A DNA stretch of 64,000 bases from Atopobiaceae bacterium (GTDB lineage: Bacteria; Actinomycetota; Coriobacteriia; Coriobacteriales; Atopobiaceae): NCBI GenBank assembly GCA_022482785.1, contig JAKVON010000001.1:186001-250000 (forward strand), in the 5' to 3' direction. The position numbers were made by a program, and so were the translations under genes. This document shows positions 8,702 to 17,790 of the stretch, in pieces; the first letter of the stretch is position 1; every line of letters starts with the position of its first letter. The notes beneath the pieces were generated by a model, which was not told the DNA's origin, ran no database searches, and saw only the letters and a list, made by a program, of their open reading frames with translations.

Positions 8702-10735
8702 CTACGCCCCGAGCATGGACCCTATCGTCCTCATGAGGAGGTCCCTGTCGAAGGGCTTCGGGATGCAGTCGGCCATGCCCGCGTCGCGGCACTCCTCCGC
8801 CACCTCGGGGGTGACGTCGGCCGTCATGCCCACCACCGGAACCGTCGGAGCGTCGGGACGGTCGAGCGCCCTGATGCGCCGCGTCGCCTCGAAGCCGTCC
8901 ATCTCGGGCATGCGCACGTCCATGAGGACGATCGAGAACTCCCCCGGCCTCGAGCGCGCGAAGAGGTCGAGTCCCTCCCGCCCGTTCCCCGCGCAGACGA
9001 CGCCCATGCCCGCATGCACGAGAACGGTCGTGGCGATCTCCTGGTTGAGGACGTTGTCCTCGCAGAGCAGCGCCGTCTTTCCGGAAAGGGACGGAATCGA
9101 GGGAGACCCGCGGCCGGCGTCGCCCCCCGCTTCCGGCGCGGGCATTCCGTCGACCGCGGGGAAGTCGAGGAGGAGGGTGAAGGTGGTGCCCTCGCCCAGG
9201 GCGCTCTCGGCCGAGATGCTCCCTCCCATGAGGTCGACCAGGTTCTTCGCTATGGCGAGGCCAAGGCCCGTCCCCGGCTGGTTCGAGACGTGCCCGCCAT
9301 GCTCCTGCGCATAGGCCTCGTAGATGTGCGGGAGGAACTCCCTGCTGATTCCCACGCCGGTGTCGGCGACGACGATCCTGCACCTCCCGCGGGGATCGGA
9401 AGGGTCGACCAGCTCCATGGTGAAGTCCACGGCACCGCCGGCGTCGGTGAACTTCACCGCGTTCGAGAGGAGGTTGATGAGCACCTTCTGCATGGCCAGG
9501 CGGTCTATGTCGGCGTAGCCCTTGGGCCCCTTCGTCACGTCGACGCGGAAGCGGACCCCCTTGGCCTCGGCCGTCGCCATGATGGGGATGGTGACGTTGT
9601 CGACGAGGGTCGAGACGAGCGTGGGGGCGCTCACCACGGAGAGCGTGTGGCTCTCGATCTTGCTCATGTCGAGCGAGTCGTTGACCAGGTCGAGCATGAT
9701 GTCGCTCGAGATGCGGATCTTCTCGAGGTAGTCGCGCGTCTGGGGGTCGGGGCAGGCGTCGAGGGCCAGGCCCGTGAAGCCGATGATGCCGTTGAGGGGC
9801 GTGCGCATGTCGTGGCTGATGTTCGCGAAGAACAGGGACTTGGCCTGCTGCGCCTGACGCACGTCGGCGACGTAGACGTTATAGGCATAGAAGAAGGCAA
9901 GCGCGAGGAGGATGCCGAGGGCAATCATCCCGACCACGAACTGGATGCCCAGCGTCTGGATGATCTGTCGCAGCTCGTCCGACATGGTCGCCCCGTACAT
10001 GTCCATGAAGAGGTTGACGCGCGTGATCATGTGCGAGACGAGCGAGAGGGCGATGGCCATCATGACGAGAAAGAAGATGGAGCTACGCCAGACCTTGTGT
10101 GGGCTCATGGGACCCTGCGAGTCGTCGCCGAGCGCTGCGACGACCCTCTTGCCCCACTCCGTGCGCTCGGTCACGTAGTAGCACAGCATGACCACGAGGA
10201 CCGAGAAGGCGGTCGTGACGTTGCTGCTCAGCTTGGTGAAGTCGAGGAGGCTGTTGAGGGCCGACTGGCCCGTCTCGGGAAAGAAGAGGCCCATGGACGC
10301 ATAGACGAACAGGGCGTGCAGGAACTTGGTGAGAACCGTCCCCACGGCCAGCGCCCACCAGACGTTCAGATGCTCCTTGAGCCACGAGAAGATGAGCCCA
10401 GCGCAGAGCCCGAAGGCCATCCGCGCCCCAAGGCTGACGACGAGGCTCCCCCAGGGGTTGGGGCTCCCGAACGGCGAGAAGAGGGCGTTGGCGCTCCCGG
10501 CCGGGTTGAGCGAGGCGTTCCAGATGCTCACGAGGCCGAACACGGCGCCCAGGAGGATGCCGCCCTCCCAACCGAAGTAGAACGCCGCGAGGAACACCGG
10601 TATCTGGAGGGTCGTAATCGAGACGGGGCTGATGTTGATGAAGCCGATGCTCGAGAAGGCGAGCAGCATCTCCAAGGCCACGAGGGAGAGGATGCCGAAG
10701 AAGCGCACCCGCGAGAAGCGAACGCGAGACTTCAT
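8702..10735 (-). CDS. Hybrid histidine kinase with ECF S-component-like membrane domain
   Basis: The protein has 677 residues. Residues 1 to about 190 are an integral membrane domain with six helices. The pattern ([19 protein letters not shown], then a Gly-rich helix, a PFGSPNPWG loop and further helices) looks like the substrate-binding S-component of ECF vitamin transporters. A second membrane part (about 215-285) has a helix, a short outside loop and a helix. HisKA follows with His308 in NISHDMRTP, then HATPase_c with GTGLGLA, then a receiver with Asp606 (LMDVRMP). A strong GGGAGGG site precedes ATG 10735. The likely role is sensing a small nutrient or vitamin; the S-component identity is judged by eye. 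No EcfA or EcfT gene is nearby. It is a paralogue of the preceding kinase in its catalytic half. Confidence 0.88.
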   Translation of the reverse strand: MKSRVRFSRVRFFGILSLVALEMLLAFSSIGFINISPVSITTLQIPVFLAAFYFGWEGGILLGAVFGLVSIWNASLNPAGSANALFSPFGSPNPWGSLVVSLGARMAFGLCAGLIFSWLKEHLNVWWALAVGTVLTKFLHALFVYASMGLFFPETGQSALNSLLDFTKLSSNVTTAFSVLVVMLCYYVTERTEWGKRVVAALGDDSQGPMSPHKVWRSSIFFLVMMAIALSLVSHMITRVNLFMDMYGATMSDELRQIIQTLGIQFVVGMIALGILLALAFFYAYNVYVADVRQAQQAKSLFFANISHDMRTPLNGIIGFTGLALDACPDPQTRDYLEKIRISSDIMLDLVNDSLDMSKIESHTLSVVSAPTLVSTLVDNVTIPIMATAEAKGVRFRVDVTKGPKGYADIDRLAMQKVLINLLSNAVKFTDAGGAVDFTMELVDPSDPRGRCRIVVADTGVGISREFLPHIYEAYAQEHGGHVSNQPGTGLGLAIAKNLVDLMGGSISAESALGEGTTFTLLLDFPAVDGMPAPEAGGDAGRGSPSIPSLSGKTALLCEDNVLNQEIATTVLVHAGMGVVCAGNGREGLDLFARSRPGEFSIVLMDVRMPEMDGFEATRRIRALDRPDAPTVPVVGMTADVTPEVAEECRDAGMADCIPKPFDRDLLMRTIGSMLGA

Positions 10736-10863
10736 GTCCCTCCCCTCGAGACGTCGTGGACATCAATCGCATTCTCACAGAGAACGCCCGCCCGTCGCGA
10801 CGAGAATCCGCCTCGCGTCGGCCTTCGTGCCGTTCCCGCCCGCAAACGAGAGGCACCCGCCTC

Positions 10864-11346
10864 TCAGGAGGCAGGCAGCGGATGCTCGGCGATGTAGGCC
10901 TCGAGGATGGCCGCGGCATCGAAGACGAGCTCCTGGCAGGGCCGCTTGCGATAGTAGCCCGCGGTGCGCTCGCTCGGATCGGGGCGATCGGGTCCGGGCG
11001 AGAGGCCCAGCAGCTCGCGGCAGACGATCGAGCCGTTCCTCTCCCTGAACTCCCCCGCCAGCTCCTGGATCCGGCGGTAGTGCTCCGCCTTGGCCGCACG
11101 GTCGGTCGGGTCCGAGTAGCCATAGGCGAGCCCCGCGACCATGGACATGCCGCTGACCGCGCCGCAGACCTCGCGCATCCGGCCCATCCCGCCGCCGAAG
11201 GAGGAGGCGAGCCGGGCCGCCTCCTCGTGGCTCAGCCCGCAAAGGTCCTCGTAGGCGAGCAGCACCGCCTGGGAGCAGTTGTAGCCCGCCGTGAAGAGCT
11301 CCCTCGCCCGCGCGCCACGCTCGCTGCTCTCGTAATCGACCTGCAT
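10864..11346 (-). CDS. C_GCAxxG_C_C family redox protein
   Basis: This is a 160-residue soluble protein. It shows the family pattern: YNCSQAV (Cys near residue 21), then GGGMGRMREVCGAVSGM, in which the CGAxxG core is intact, and later single cysteines in SIVCRELLG and RPCQELV. The family is thought to bind a metal or cofactor and is common in anaerobes, often beside redox genes; no reaction is established. The ATG at 11346 has a GGAGG site; the open frame continues upstream without support. It lies 59 bp downstream of the flavodoxin gene in the same direction, so the two are probably co-transcribed from the MerR-type promoter at 11940-11970. Confidence 0.85.
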   Translation of the reverse strand: MQVDYESSERGARARELFTAGYNCSQAVLLAYEDLCGLSHEEAARLASSFGGGMGRMREVCGAVSGMSMVAGLAYGYSDPTDRAAKAEHYRRIQELAGEFRERNGSIVCRELLGLSPGPDRPDPSERTAGYYRKRPCQELVFDAAAILEAYIAEHPLPAS

Positions 11347-11405
11347 GTGCCGCCTCCGATCCTCGGTTATGCCCTTCTTACCCAAGACGGGACGGCACGC
11401 AACGG

Positions 11406-11885
11406 CTAGGCTCCCAGCCCGGACACCCACGCGTCAATGGAACCCTGGGAGGCACCGGCGGAAAGCCTCTTGCCCTCCCGCACGTCGGCGCCGGGGCAGA
11501 GCGCACGCATCCGGCGAGGCGCCTGCCCGAGACCGCTGCCGCCGCTCGTGGCGAAGGGGATGACGACCTTCCCGGAGAGGTCGTATGCCTCGAGGAAGGC
11601 ATCCACGATGCGCGGCTCGACGTACCACCAGATGGGAAAGCCGACGAACACCGCCTCGTAGGAGCCCATGCCCTCGACGCACGAGGCCATGGCCGGACGC
11701 GCGGCCTCGTCGGCCATCTCGCGGCTGCTCCGGCTCGTCCTGTCATTCCAGTCGAGGTCCGCCGCGGTGTAGCGTTCGACCGGCTCGATCTCGAACAGAT
11801 CGGCGCCTGCCGCCCTCGCGACCTTGCGCGCGACCTCCCCCGTCGTCCCGGTTGCCGAAAAATACGCGACCAGCTTCTTGTTCAT
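11406..11885 (-). CDS. Flavodoxin family protein
   Basis: The protein has 159 residues. The N-terminal phosphate-binding loop FSATGTTGEVA (about residues 9-19) is the FMN-binding signature of flavodoxins, and VGFPIWWYVEPRIV and PFATSGGSGLG are the two other FMN-contacting loops. It is a full-length single-domain electron carrier or quinone-reductase-like flavodoxin in the cytoplasm. It is the first gene of a likely operon with the C_GCAxxG protein. The upstream DNA holds a MerR-type promoter, which suggests control by a redox, aldehyde or metal-sensing MerR regulator that is not encoded in this window. Confidence 0.9.
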   Translation of the reverse strand: MNKKLVAYFSATGTTGEVARKVARAAGADLFEIEPVERYTAADLDWNDRTSRSSREMADEAARPAMASCVEGMGSYEAVFVGFPIWWYVEPRIVDAFLEAYDLSGKVVIPFATSGGSGLGQAPRRMRALCPGADVREGKRLSAGASQGSIDAWVSGLGA

Positions 11886-11939
11886 GCCGCCCTGTCCTCT
11901 CGTCCTGTGCCACGGCCCCCGCCGCGTCCGCTGGCTACG

Positions 11940-11970
11940 ATTCTTGAACTTAAACTAAGGTTCATGTCAA
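11940..11970 (-). promoter_or_regulatory. MerR-type promoter for the flavodoxin operon
   Basis: On the minus strand, -35 TTGACA (11965-11970) and -10 AAGAAT (11940-11945) are separated by 19 bp instead of 17. The spacer and edge hold an imperfect palindrome, TGAACTTAAACTAAGGTTCA at 11945-11964 (plus-strand reading). An over-long spacer filled by a dyad is the hallmark of promoters untwisted by MerR-family activators. Confidence 0.6.
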
Positions 11971-12051
11971 GGGTCGCAGAGAAAGCCACCGTTTCCCACA
12001 CAGGCTTTTTACGCATCGCCGCCAGTGAGGCCACGTGTGACGCCGAGCCCG

Positions 12052-15000
12052 CTAACCCCGTACGTCACGAAGGCGCTTGACGCCCAGGGCGGCAAGGGCG
12101 AGCCCGAGGAGCGCGACCGGGAGGGTGGGCGGCGTCGCATCGCCGGTGACGGGGGTGGTCACCGAGCCGTCTGCGGAGGCCGACGCGGGAGTCGTCGGGC
12201 TCTCGGGATTGATGGCTGAGAACCTCGCGGTGAGGGCCTGCGCCTCGTTCGCGGGCACCGAGTAGGTGGCGTCGGTGGAGACCAGGGTGTCCCCCGAGTA
12301 CCAGCCGAGGAAGGCGTGGCCCGTCTCGGCCGTCGCCGTCCAGGTGGCGGTGTCGCCCTCGCGCACGTCGAGCGTCGAGGCCGCGCTGTCCCGCCAGTCG
12401 GAGACGGTGGCGGAGCCGCCGGCCGTCGCGTCGGCTCTCACGGTCACGTCGTCTGTGGAGAGCTTCGAGGCGGCTGCCTGAGGCAGCGTGAAGAGCCCAT
12501 GGACCTTCGACCCGTCGCCCACGTCGACGCAGTCCAGGTAGAGCCTGCCGCCAAGCATCGACATCGAGCTCACGGTAGAGCCGCTCGACGAGCGGCTCCC
12601 GAAGCTGCCCAACCTGGTCACGCTGGCATCCGACCCGATCAGCTGGAAGTCGCCCAGGTTGGTCGCGGACTGGCCGGCGATGACGAAGCCTCCGCCCACG
12701 GCGGCCTGGGGCAGGTCCTCGATCTCGTCGACATCGTTGTCATCCATGGTGCCATAGCCCGGCAGCTCGCCCACGAGGCTGAACGCCGCCGTAGCGGGGT
12801 CGAGCTTCGCCAGGCTCGCGGATTTGGGGGTGCCGGCCGTCGTCGGATTCATCGAGATGCCGTAGAGGCTCCCGGCAACGGGCAGGAGGTGGATGGGATA
12901 GTCGGTCGTACCGTGATCGACGATCGCGCTCCTGAACGAGTCCGCGCCGGGCGCCAGGGTGAGCAGCTCTCGAATGACCGCGTCCGATCCGGGGTGCCGG
13001 AGGAAGCAGCACACGGTGCCGCCGCAGGAACTGGCATGGAGATTCAGCAACGCAGTCTTCTTCACATCCGACTGGCTCCAGATCTCCCTGAAGCCAGACC
13101 AGGAGTTCGTCGCGATGTCGTACACGTCGCACACGACCGCGACACGCTGCGTCGTGTCAGACTGCCCCGACGAACGGTGGAGGACGAACGCATACAGCTT
13201 TCCGTTCGCGTAGGCGTAGCACGGGTCTTCCACGCTCTCCTTCGACGCTCCCGTCAAGGCTGAGCCCGAGGCGGCAAGCGACGTCCAGGTCGACGAGGGG
13301 TCAGAGGGATTCGCGTTGGAATAGAGGAACGTGCCATAGACATCTGCGTAGAACAGGCGATCGGTCGACGAGACGAGCGTGCCCTTCCCCACGGTCCTGG
13401 AGGTGGGCAGGTCCTGGATGCGCGTGAAGCTGTCATGCGAGACCTCGGGCGTGGTGTACGAGGCATCGTAGGAGCGACCGTTCGCGTCTACCACGTCGAA
13501 GCGGTGCGCCTTGCCGTCGAGAAGCGACGACGAGGCCGTGAAGGCGATCGAGCCGGCCTGCGTTCCCACGGCGGCAGGCGTTCCCGTGTGCGACGTGTCG
13601 TCCACGTAGAGCTTCGCTCCGTCGAGATTGTAGCCGTGCACCGTGACCTGGTCTCCCGACGTCGTGATCGACCAGGTGTTGGCGTTGACCTTGGAGCTGT
13701 CGACGGCAGCGTCGAAGGAGAGGCGCCCGCCCGAGGCGACCTTGGCCTGGTCGGCCTCGGATGCGAGCAGCTCCGTGCCGCCACAGATGCGGCCGCGCAG
13801 CTGCAGGGCGCTTTCGTTGGGATAGAGCGAAGCAAGCTCTCCCACGGCACCCGTCACCTCGGGAGCGGCCATCGAGGTTCCGAAGAGGAAGTCATAGGGC
13901 GAATAGGCGCTCGAGGAGTCGGCCGTGGGGTCCGTCGACCTGCCCACGCCAAAGCCCGTCACGAGGCATGAGTAGGTGCCACTCGATGCCATGTCTTTAT
14001 CGCTCGACATGAAGCCCACCTTGACCACGGCATACAGCACGGGGTCGTTCGCGTCGATCGTCTTGAGCGTGCCCCCTATTTCCCCGCAGCCGTCCTTGGA
14101 CGCGGTGCTGCCCATCATGTTCTTGCTCAGGGAAGACATCTTGGCATCGCGCAGATCGGAGTAGGCAATCGCCATGGCGTTTTCGTCGAAGTCGACCGCC
14201 TCGGACGTGACGTTGACCGTGTAGTCGGCCGGGTCGAGGTCTGTCCTCCCGTAGAACACGCTCGTGTTGTCGACTCCCCCGCTCACGTTGTCGACTCCCC
14301 ACATGAGCATCGCGCCCACGCTCTGCGGGTCCACGCCCGCGGAGCGGACCTTGTCGTAGTCGATGGTGATCTTGACGGCATCCTCGCCGCGGCAGGTGTA
14401 GGGAGTGCCGTTCGCGTCGGAGGTCGACACCGTGAGAGCCGACTGGTCGGCGAGGACGTTCCCGCTCGTGTCACCGAGCAGGGCGAGGACCACGCCAGCG
14501 TTATAGAGGCTGGCGATGTCGGTGTAGTAGGAGAGCTTGTCCGCCTTGCCGTTTGGGTTCGTCTTTGCGTCATAGGTACCGCTCCTGTGGGAGAGGAGCG
14601 CGTTGAAGTACGTGGTGCCCATGCTGTCGGGCAGGGTGGAGAGAATCTTGCAGCCAGGTGCCGCGAGGTCGACGCCCGTCGCGTTGTAGTTGCTCCAGGA
14701 GGCGAGCGCGTTGTCCTCGTTGCTCGCGGCGACCGTGATCATGTAGGGGCTCTGGAGCATGACGATCGTATGTTCTTCGGCACTGTCCACCCCGTCGTTG
14801 CCCGCCGAGAAGACGCTGAGCACCCCGGCCTTGCCGGCCTGGTTCACGACATAGTCGAGCACAGAGTCATAGGCGGACGTGGACGTCGGTCCCCAGGAGT
14901 CGTTGACGGCAACGACGTTGACGCCGGCGAGCTTGGCACGGATCAGATACTCGTAACAGGCGACGCTGTTGATGTCACGCATGCCCGTGCCATTGCAATC

Positions 15001-15921
15001 GTTGCACAGGCCCATGATCTTCGTGTGGCCCGTGCCCGCCACGCCGGCGACGCCCGTGGCGTTGTTGGCCTGGGCCGCCACGATGCCCGCGCAGTGCGTC
15101 CCGTGATCGGGAAGCTCGGTGTTTGAGTAGTCCGGGGTGGGGTCATAGGCGCCGGTGACGCTGTTGTAGCCATGGGTACCGGCCGGTCCCAGACCCAGGC
15201 CGCCGGGGTTCGACCATGCCACGCCCGCGAGGTCGGGGTTTGAGAAGTCGATGCCGGTGTCGAGGACCGCGATCACGTTGTCAGACGTGCCGGACGTCTC
15301 CGCCGTGAGCGCGGTCTGCTCGTCGATGCCGCCCACGGAGCCCGAGAGGTTGTACTGCAGGTCGGAATAGGTGTCCTTGGTGAGAGAGGACGGCTGGTAG
15401 ACATAGTCGGGGCTGGCGCACTCGACGAAGTCGAGGGCCTCGAGGGAGCCGACGAGGTCGGCCACGCTCATGTCGTCGCGCTCGACGAGGGCGACACGCA
15501 CGTCAGAGCCGGACGCAAGGGTCGTGCCCGTCGCCTCCGACTGCACCGAGAGGGCCCCATCCGCCTCGGCGGCAGACGAGGCGGCAGCCGAGTCTGCGGC
15601 AGAGAGGTCCCAGGTGCTCGTCGCGGAGAAGCCCGCGTCCGCGAGGGGGTCGGAGTCCGACTGGATCGAGATCTCCCCCGTCGAGCCCTTGGCGGCACCG
15701 CTCGCGTGATAGACGACGAGTGCCTGGCCCGAGACGCACGAGCCGTCAGACTCGGCCTGGGCGATGAGGTCGCGGGTACCGGTCGACGCGGAATCGTCTC
15801 CCTCCGTCGCCAAGGCGACGGAGGACGCAGGCAGCATCCCCGCGGGAACGAGCGCGAACGCGAGCAGCACGCTGAGAATCGAGGCCGTGAGCCTCGAGGT
15901 GAACTGGTGGCGACGCGTCAT
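12052..15921 (-). CDS. Subtilisin-like (S8) serine protease, wall-anchored surface protein
   Basis: The protein has 1289 residues. There is a signal peptide (about 1-38), then a propeptide-like region with ALVVYHASGAAKGSTG, shared with the two proteases at 41-50 kb. The S8 catalytic domain has Asp221 (AVLDTGID), His273 (DHGTHCAG), oxyanion Asn375 (SAGND) and Ser683 (GTSMAAP). About 300 residues between Asn and Ser include a large insertion, as in cell-envelope subtilases with a PA-type insert. After the catalytic domain come beta-rich repeats of kelch-like character (about 800-1150). The C-terminus has TPVTGD (1256-1261), a hydrophobic stretch and a basic tail: a sortase signal with Thr in place of the usual Leu. 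It is probably secreted and linked to the wall, degrading host or dietary protein. A GGGAG site precedes ATG 15921. Confidence 0.92.
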   Translation of the reverse strand: MTRRHQFTSRLTASILSVLLAFALVPAGMLPASSVALATEGDDSASTGTRDLIAQAESDGSCVSGQALVVYHASGAAKGSTGEISIQSDSDPLADAGFSATSTWDLSAADSAAASSAAEADGALSVQSEATGTTLASGSDVRVALVERDDMSVADLVGSLEALDFVECASPDYVYQPSSLTKDTYSDLQYNLSGSVGGIDEQTALTAETSGTSDNVIAVLDTGIDFSNPDLAGVAWSNPGGLGLGPAGTHGYNSVTGAYDPTPDYSNTELPDHGTHCAGIVAAQANNATGVAGVAGTGHTKIMGLCNDCNGTGMRDINSVACYEYLIRAKLAGVNVVAVNDSWGPTSTSAYDSVLDYVVNQAGKAGVLSVFSAGNDGVDSAEEHTIVMLQSPYMITVAASNEDNALASWSNYNATGVDLAAPGCKILSTLPDSMGTTYFNALLSHRSGTYDAKTNPNGKADKLSYYTDIASLYNAGVVLALLGDTSGNVLADQSALTVSTSDANGTPYTCRGEDAVKITIDYDKVRSAGVDPQSVGAMLMWGVDNVSGGVDNTSVFYGRTDLDPADYTVNVTSEAVDFDENAMAIAYSDLRDAKMSSLSKNMMGSTASKDGCGEIGGTLKTIDANDPVLYAVVKVGFMSSDKDMASSGTYSCLVTGFGVGRSTDPTADSSSAYSPYDFLFGTSMAAPEVTGAVGELASLYPNESALQLRGRICGGTELLASEADQAKVASGGRLSFDAAVDSSKVNANTWSITTSGDQVTVHGYNLDGAKLYVDDTSHTGTPAAVGTQAGSIAFTASSSLLDGKAHRFDVVDANGRSYDASYTTPEVSHDSFTRIQDLPTSRTVGKGTLVSSTDRLFYADVYGTFLYSNANPSDPSSTWTSLAASGSALTGASKESVEDPCYAYANGKLYAFVLHRSSGQSDTTQRVAVVCDVYDIATNSWSGFREIWSQSDVKKTALLNLHASSCGGTVCCFLRHPGSDAVIRELLTLAPGADSFRSAIVDHGTTDYPIHLLPVAGSLYGISMNPTTAGTPKSASLAKLDPATAAFSLVGELPGYGTMDDNDVDEIEDLPQAAVGGGFVIAGQSATNLGDFQLIGSDASVTRLGSFGSRSSSGSTVSSMSMLGGRLYLDCVDVGDGSKVHGLFTLPQAAASKLSTDDVTVRADATAGGSATVSDWRDSAASTLDVREGDTATWTATAETGHAFLGWYSGDTLVSTDATYSVPANEAQALTARFSAINPESPTTPASASADGSVTTPVTGDATPPTLPVALLGLALAALGVKRLRDVRG

Positions 15922-16083
15922 GAGAATGCTCCCGGATCATCGAATAGGTAGCCGAGAATCGGCCGCCTATTCGAGTCTAGGCACTTTGTGGTCCGCAGAA
16001 GACCTGCAATCGGCCTACGCTCGCAGACGACCACGCCGAGCGGCACGCCAAGCCCGCGCGGGAAAGCCGAACGCATAAAAATG

Positions 16084-16155
16084 CAGGCTGTGGCACGGAT
16101 TTTGCCCCAGGAGGCCCGATTCCGGAGAAAAGAGCAGGCTGTGGACCACAGCCTG
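16084..16155 (-). terminator. Rho-independent terminator with a second alternative arm
   Basis: On the minus strand, after the cupin stop, CAGGCTGTGG-T-CCACAGCCTG (16135-16155) forms a perfect 10-bp stem followed by CTCTTTTCTC. A second copy of the CCACAGCCTG arm lies further on (16084-16093) and is followed by a run of five T. The first arm could pair with either copy, giving two alternative terminators. It ends the hcp-ferredoxin-DUF488-cupin operon before the protease gene. Confidence 0.65.
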
Positions 16156-16203
16156 CAGAATCCTGCGGGCAGGGGGTGCGATACCCATCACGACGCTCGG
16201 GGC

Positions 16204-16539
16204 CTAGCGCGGGAAGACCACCGTGAGCAGCATCTTGAACGGCTCGTCGGCATGGAGCGAGTGGGGCACCTTCGCGGGCATGACGAGCGCCTCGCCCGCC
16301 TGCACGCGACGCTCCTCGCCACCCACCACGAAGCGGCCCGTGCCCTCGATCACCTGCACGAACGCATCACCCGTCGAGTCGTGGGTGGAGATCTCCTCCC
16401 CTTTCGCGAAGGCGAACAGGGTGATGCTCACGGCGTCGTTCTGCGCGAGCGTCTTGCTCACCACCTCGCCGTCGCGCACCTCGACCTGAGCGGCCAGGCT
16501 GACGACCTCGTCCTGCGGGAAGTTCTTCACGTATGCCAT
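16204..16539 (-). CDS. Small cupin-domain protein
   Basis: This is a 111-residue single cupin. The two metal-binding cupin motifs are visible around EEISTHDSTGDAFVQVIEGTG (residues 48-68) and GEALVMPAKVPHSL (82-95), with His53 and His93 among possible ligands. Small cupins of this kind often accompany the hybrid-cluster protein in anaerobes. ATG 16539 has GAGAGG upstream and nearly abuts the DUF488 stop, so it is the last gene of the hcp operon. The ligand and reaction are unknown. Confidence 0.85.
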   Translation of the reverse strand: MAYVKNFPQDEVVSLAAQVEVRDGEVVSKTLAQNDAVSITLFAFAKGEEISTHDSTGDAFVQVIEGTGRFVVGGEERRVQAGEALVMPAKVPHSLHADEPFKMLLTVVFPR

Positions 16540-16540
16540 C

Positions 16541-16963
16541 TCAATCCTCTCCCAGCATCTTCTCCAACGCCTCCGCATGGCTCCGGCGCTTGCGCGTCCC
16601 GGTTCCCAGCAGGGCGACCATTCGAAACGATCCGTACTTCGCGCGAAAGGCCTCCGTGGCCCCCCGCTCGCCCATGAGCCCGCGATACTCCCTCGCGTAC
16701 TCCTCCCAGCCGATCTTTCCGTGGACGTAGCGGCCGAGAAGCTCGTCTGAGGGTGCGAACTGCTCGTCATGGACGTACGCGGCGCCCGTGAGCGCGGGAA
16801 CGAGATAGGCCAGGTCGCCTCTCTTCGTGAAGCCGCAGAGCTGGTTGGTGTTTCTCAACCGCACGTCCAGGACGAGGTCGACGCCACGGGAGCGCAGGGT
16901 CTCGAAGAAGCGCTCGGCGCTCGTCTCGTAGGCGCTCATCACGACGATTCCCGGCATCTCCAT
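16541..16963 (-). CDS. DUF488 family protein
   Basis: This is a 140-residue protein with the DUF488 features: TSAERFFETL, LVLDVRLRNTNQLCGF and later YVHGKIGWEEYAREY. The family has no confirmed function. ATG 16963 is chosen because GGAGAGGG lies 9 bp upstream; a GTG at 16972 would place the site against the start codon. It sits 24 bp after the ferredoxin stop and its own stop nearly touches the cupin start, so it belongs to the hcp operon. A stress-related role is inferred only from this context. Confidence 0.85.
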   Translation of the reverse strand: MEMPGIVVMSAYETSAERFFETLRSRGVDLVLDVRLRNTNQLCGFTKRGDLAYLVPALTGAAYVHDEQFAPSDELLGRYVHGKIGWEEYAREYRGLMGERGATEAFRAKYGSFRMVALLGTGTRKRRSHAEALEKMLGED

Positions 16964-16987
16964 GGCCCGCACCCCTCTCCGCTCGCG

Positions 16988-17746
16988 CTAGTCCAGTATC
17001 CGGCCGTCAGTCGCGATGGTCACGACGCGCCACGGGATCATCTTGCCGCTGGCGATGAGCGCCTGCTGCACCGCGTGCTGCATCCCGCCGCAGCACGGCA
17101 CCTCCATGCGGACGACGCACACCTCGCGGACGTCGTTGTCGCGGATGATGGCGCCGAGCTTCTCGGAGTAGTCGACGTCGTCGAGCTTGGGGCAGCCGAT
17201 GAGGCAGACGTGCCCGCGGATGAAGCGCTGGTGGAAGTCGGCACGCGAGAAGGCCGTGCAGTCGGAGGCGACGAGCAGGCGGGCGCCGTCGTAGAAGGGC
17301 GCCCGGGGAGGCGCGAGCTTGATCTGGATGGGCCACTGCGTGAGCTCGGACTCGGGCGCGCCTGCGCTCGTGGGAGCGGCAGCAGGGGCAGGGGCCGCCG
17401 CGTTCCTCTCCATCGTCCGGACCCGGCTGCCAGGGCAGCCCGAGAACGGGGCGTGGCCGGCGGCGTGCGTCGGGCGCTGCGCCGTCACGGGCCTGCCCGC
17501 GGCTGCGCGCTCTGCCTTGTGCCTCTCGACGGCTCCCTCGTCGTAGGCCGCGGCCTCGCGCTCCTCGAACGTGATGGCATCTGCCGGGCACGCCGGCAGG
17601 CAGTCGCCCAGGCCGTCGCAGTAGTCGTCGCGCAGGAGCTTGGCCTTGCCGTCGACCATGCCGATGGCACCCTCGTGGCAGGCGTCGGCGCATAGGCCGC
17701 AGCCGTTGCACCTCTCCTGGTCGATGGTGATGATCTTTCGCTTCAT
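16988..17746 (-). CDS. 4Fe-4S dicluster ferredoxin-type protein of the hcp operon
   Basis: The protein has 252 residues. The N-terminal ferredoxin domain has CNGCGLCADAC (first cluster, about 14-24) and CDGLGDCLPACP (second cluster). An Ala/Pro-rich linker (about 85-130) joins it to a C-terminal domain with CTAF, IGCPKLDD and EVPCCGGMQ, the last being a likely metal or thiol site. Such ferredoxins accompany hybrid-cluster proteins and are thought to donate electrons. ATG 17746 has an AGGAGGAG site. Because of a frameshift in the hcp gene, this frame is open all the way back through hcp, giving a false fusion of about 800 residues. Confidence 0.88.
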   Translation of the reverse strand: MKRKIITIDQERCNGCGLCADACHEGAIGMVDGKAKLLRDDYCDGLGDCLPACPADAITFEEREAAAYDEGAVERHKAERAAAGRPVTAQRPTHAAGHAPFSGCPGSRVRTMERNAAAPAPAAAPTSAGAPESELTQWPIQIKLAPPRAPFYDGARLLVASDCTAFSRADFHQRFIRGHVCLIGCPKLDDVDYSEKLGAIIRDNDVREVCVVRMEVPCCGGMQHAVQQALIASGKMIPWRVVTIATDGRILD

Positions 17747-17790
17747 GGGGTCTCCTCCTGAGTCGTGGTCGCGTCGCGGGTCTCGCCGGG

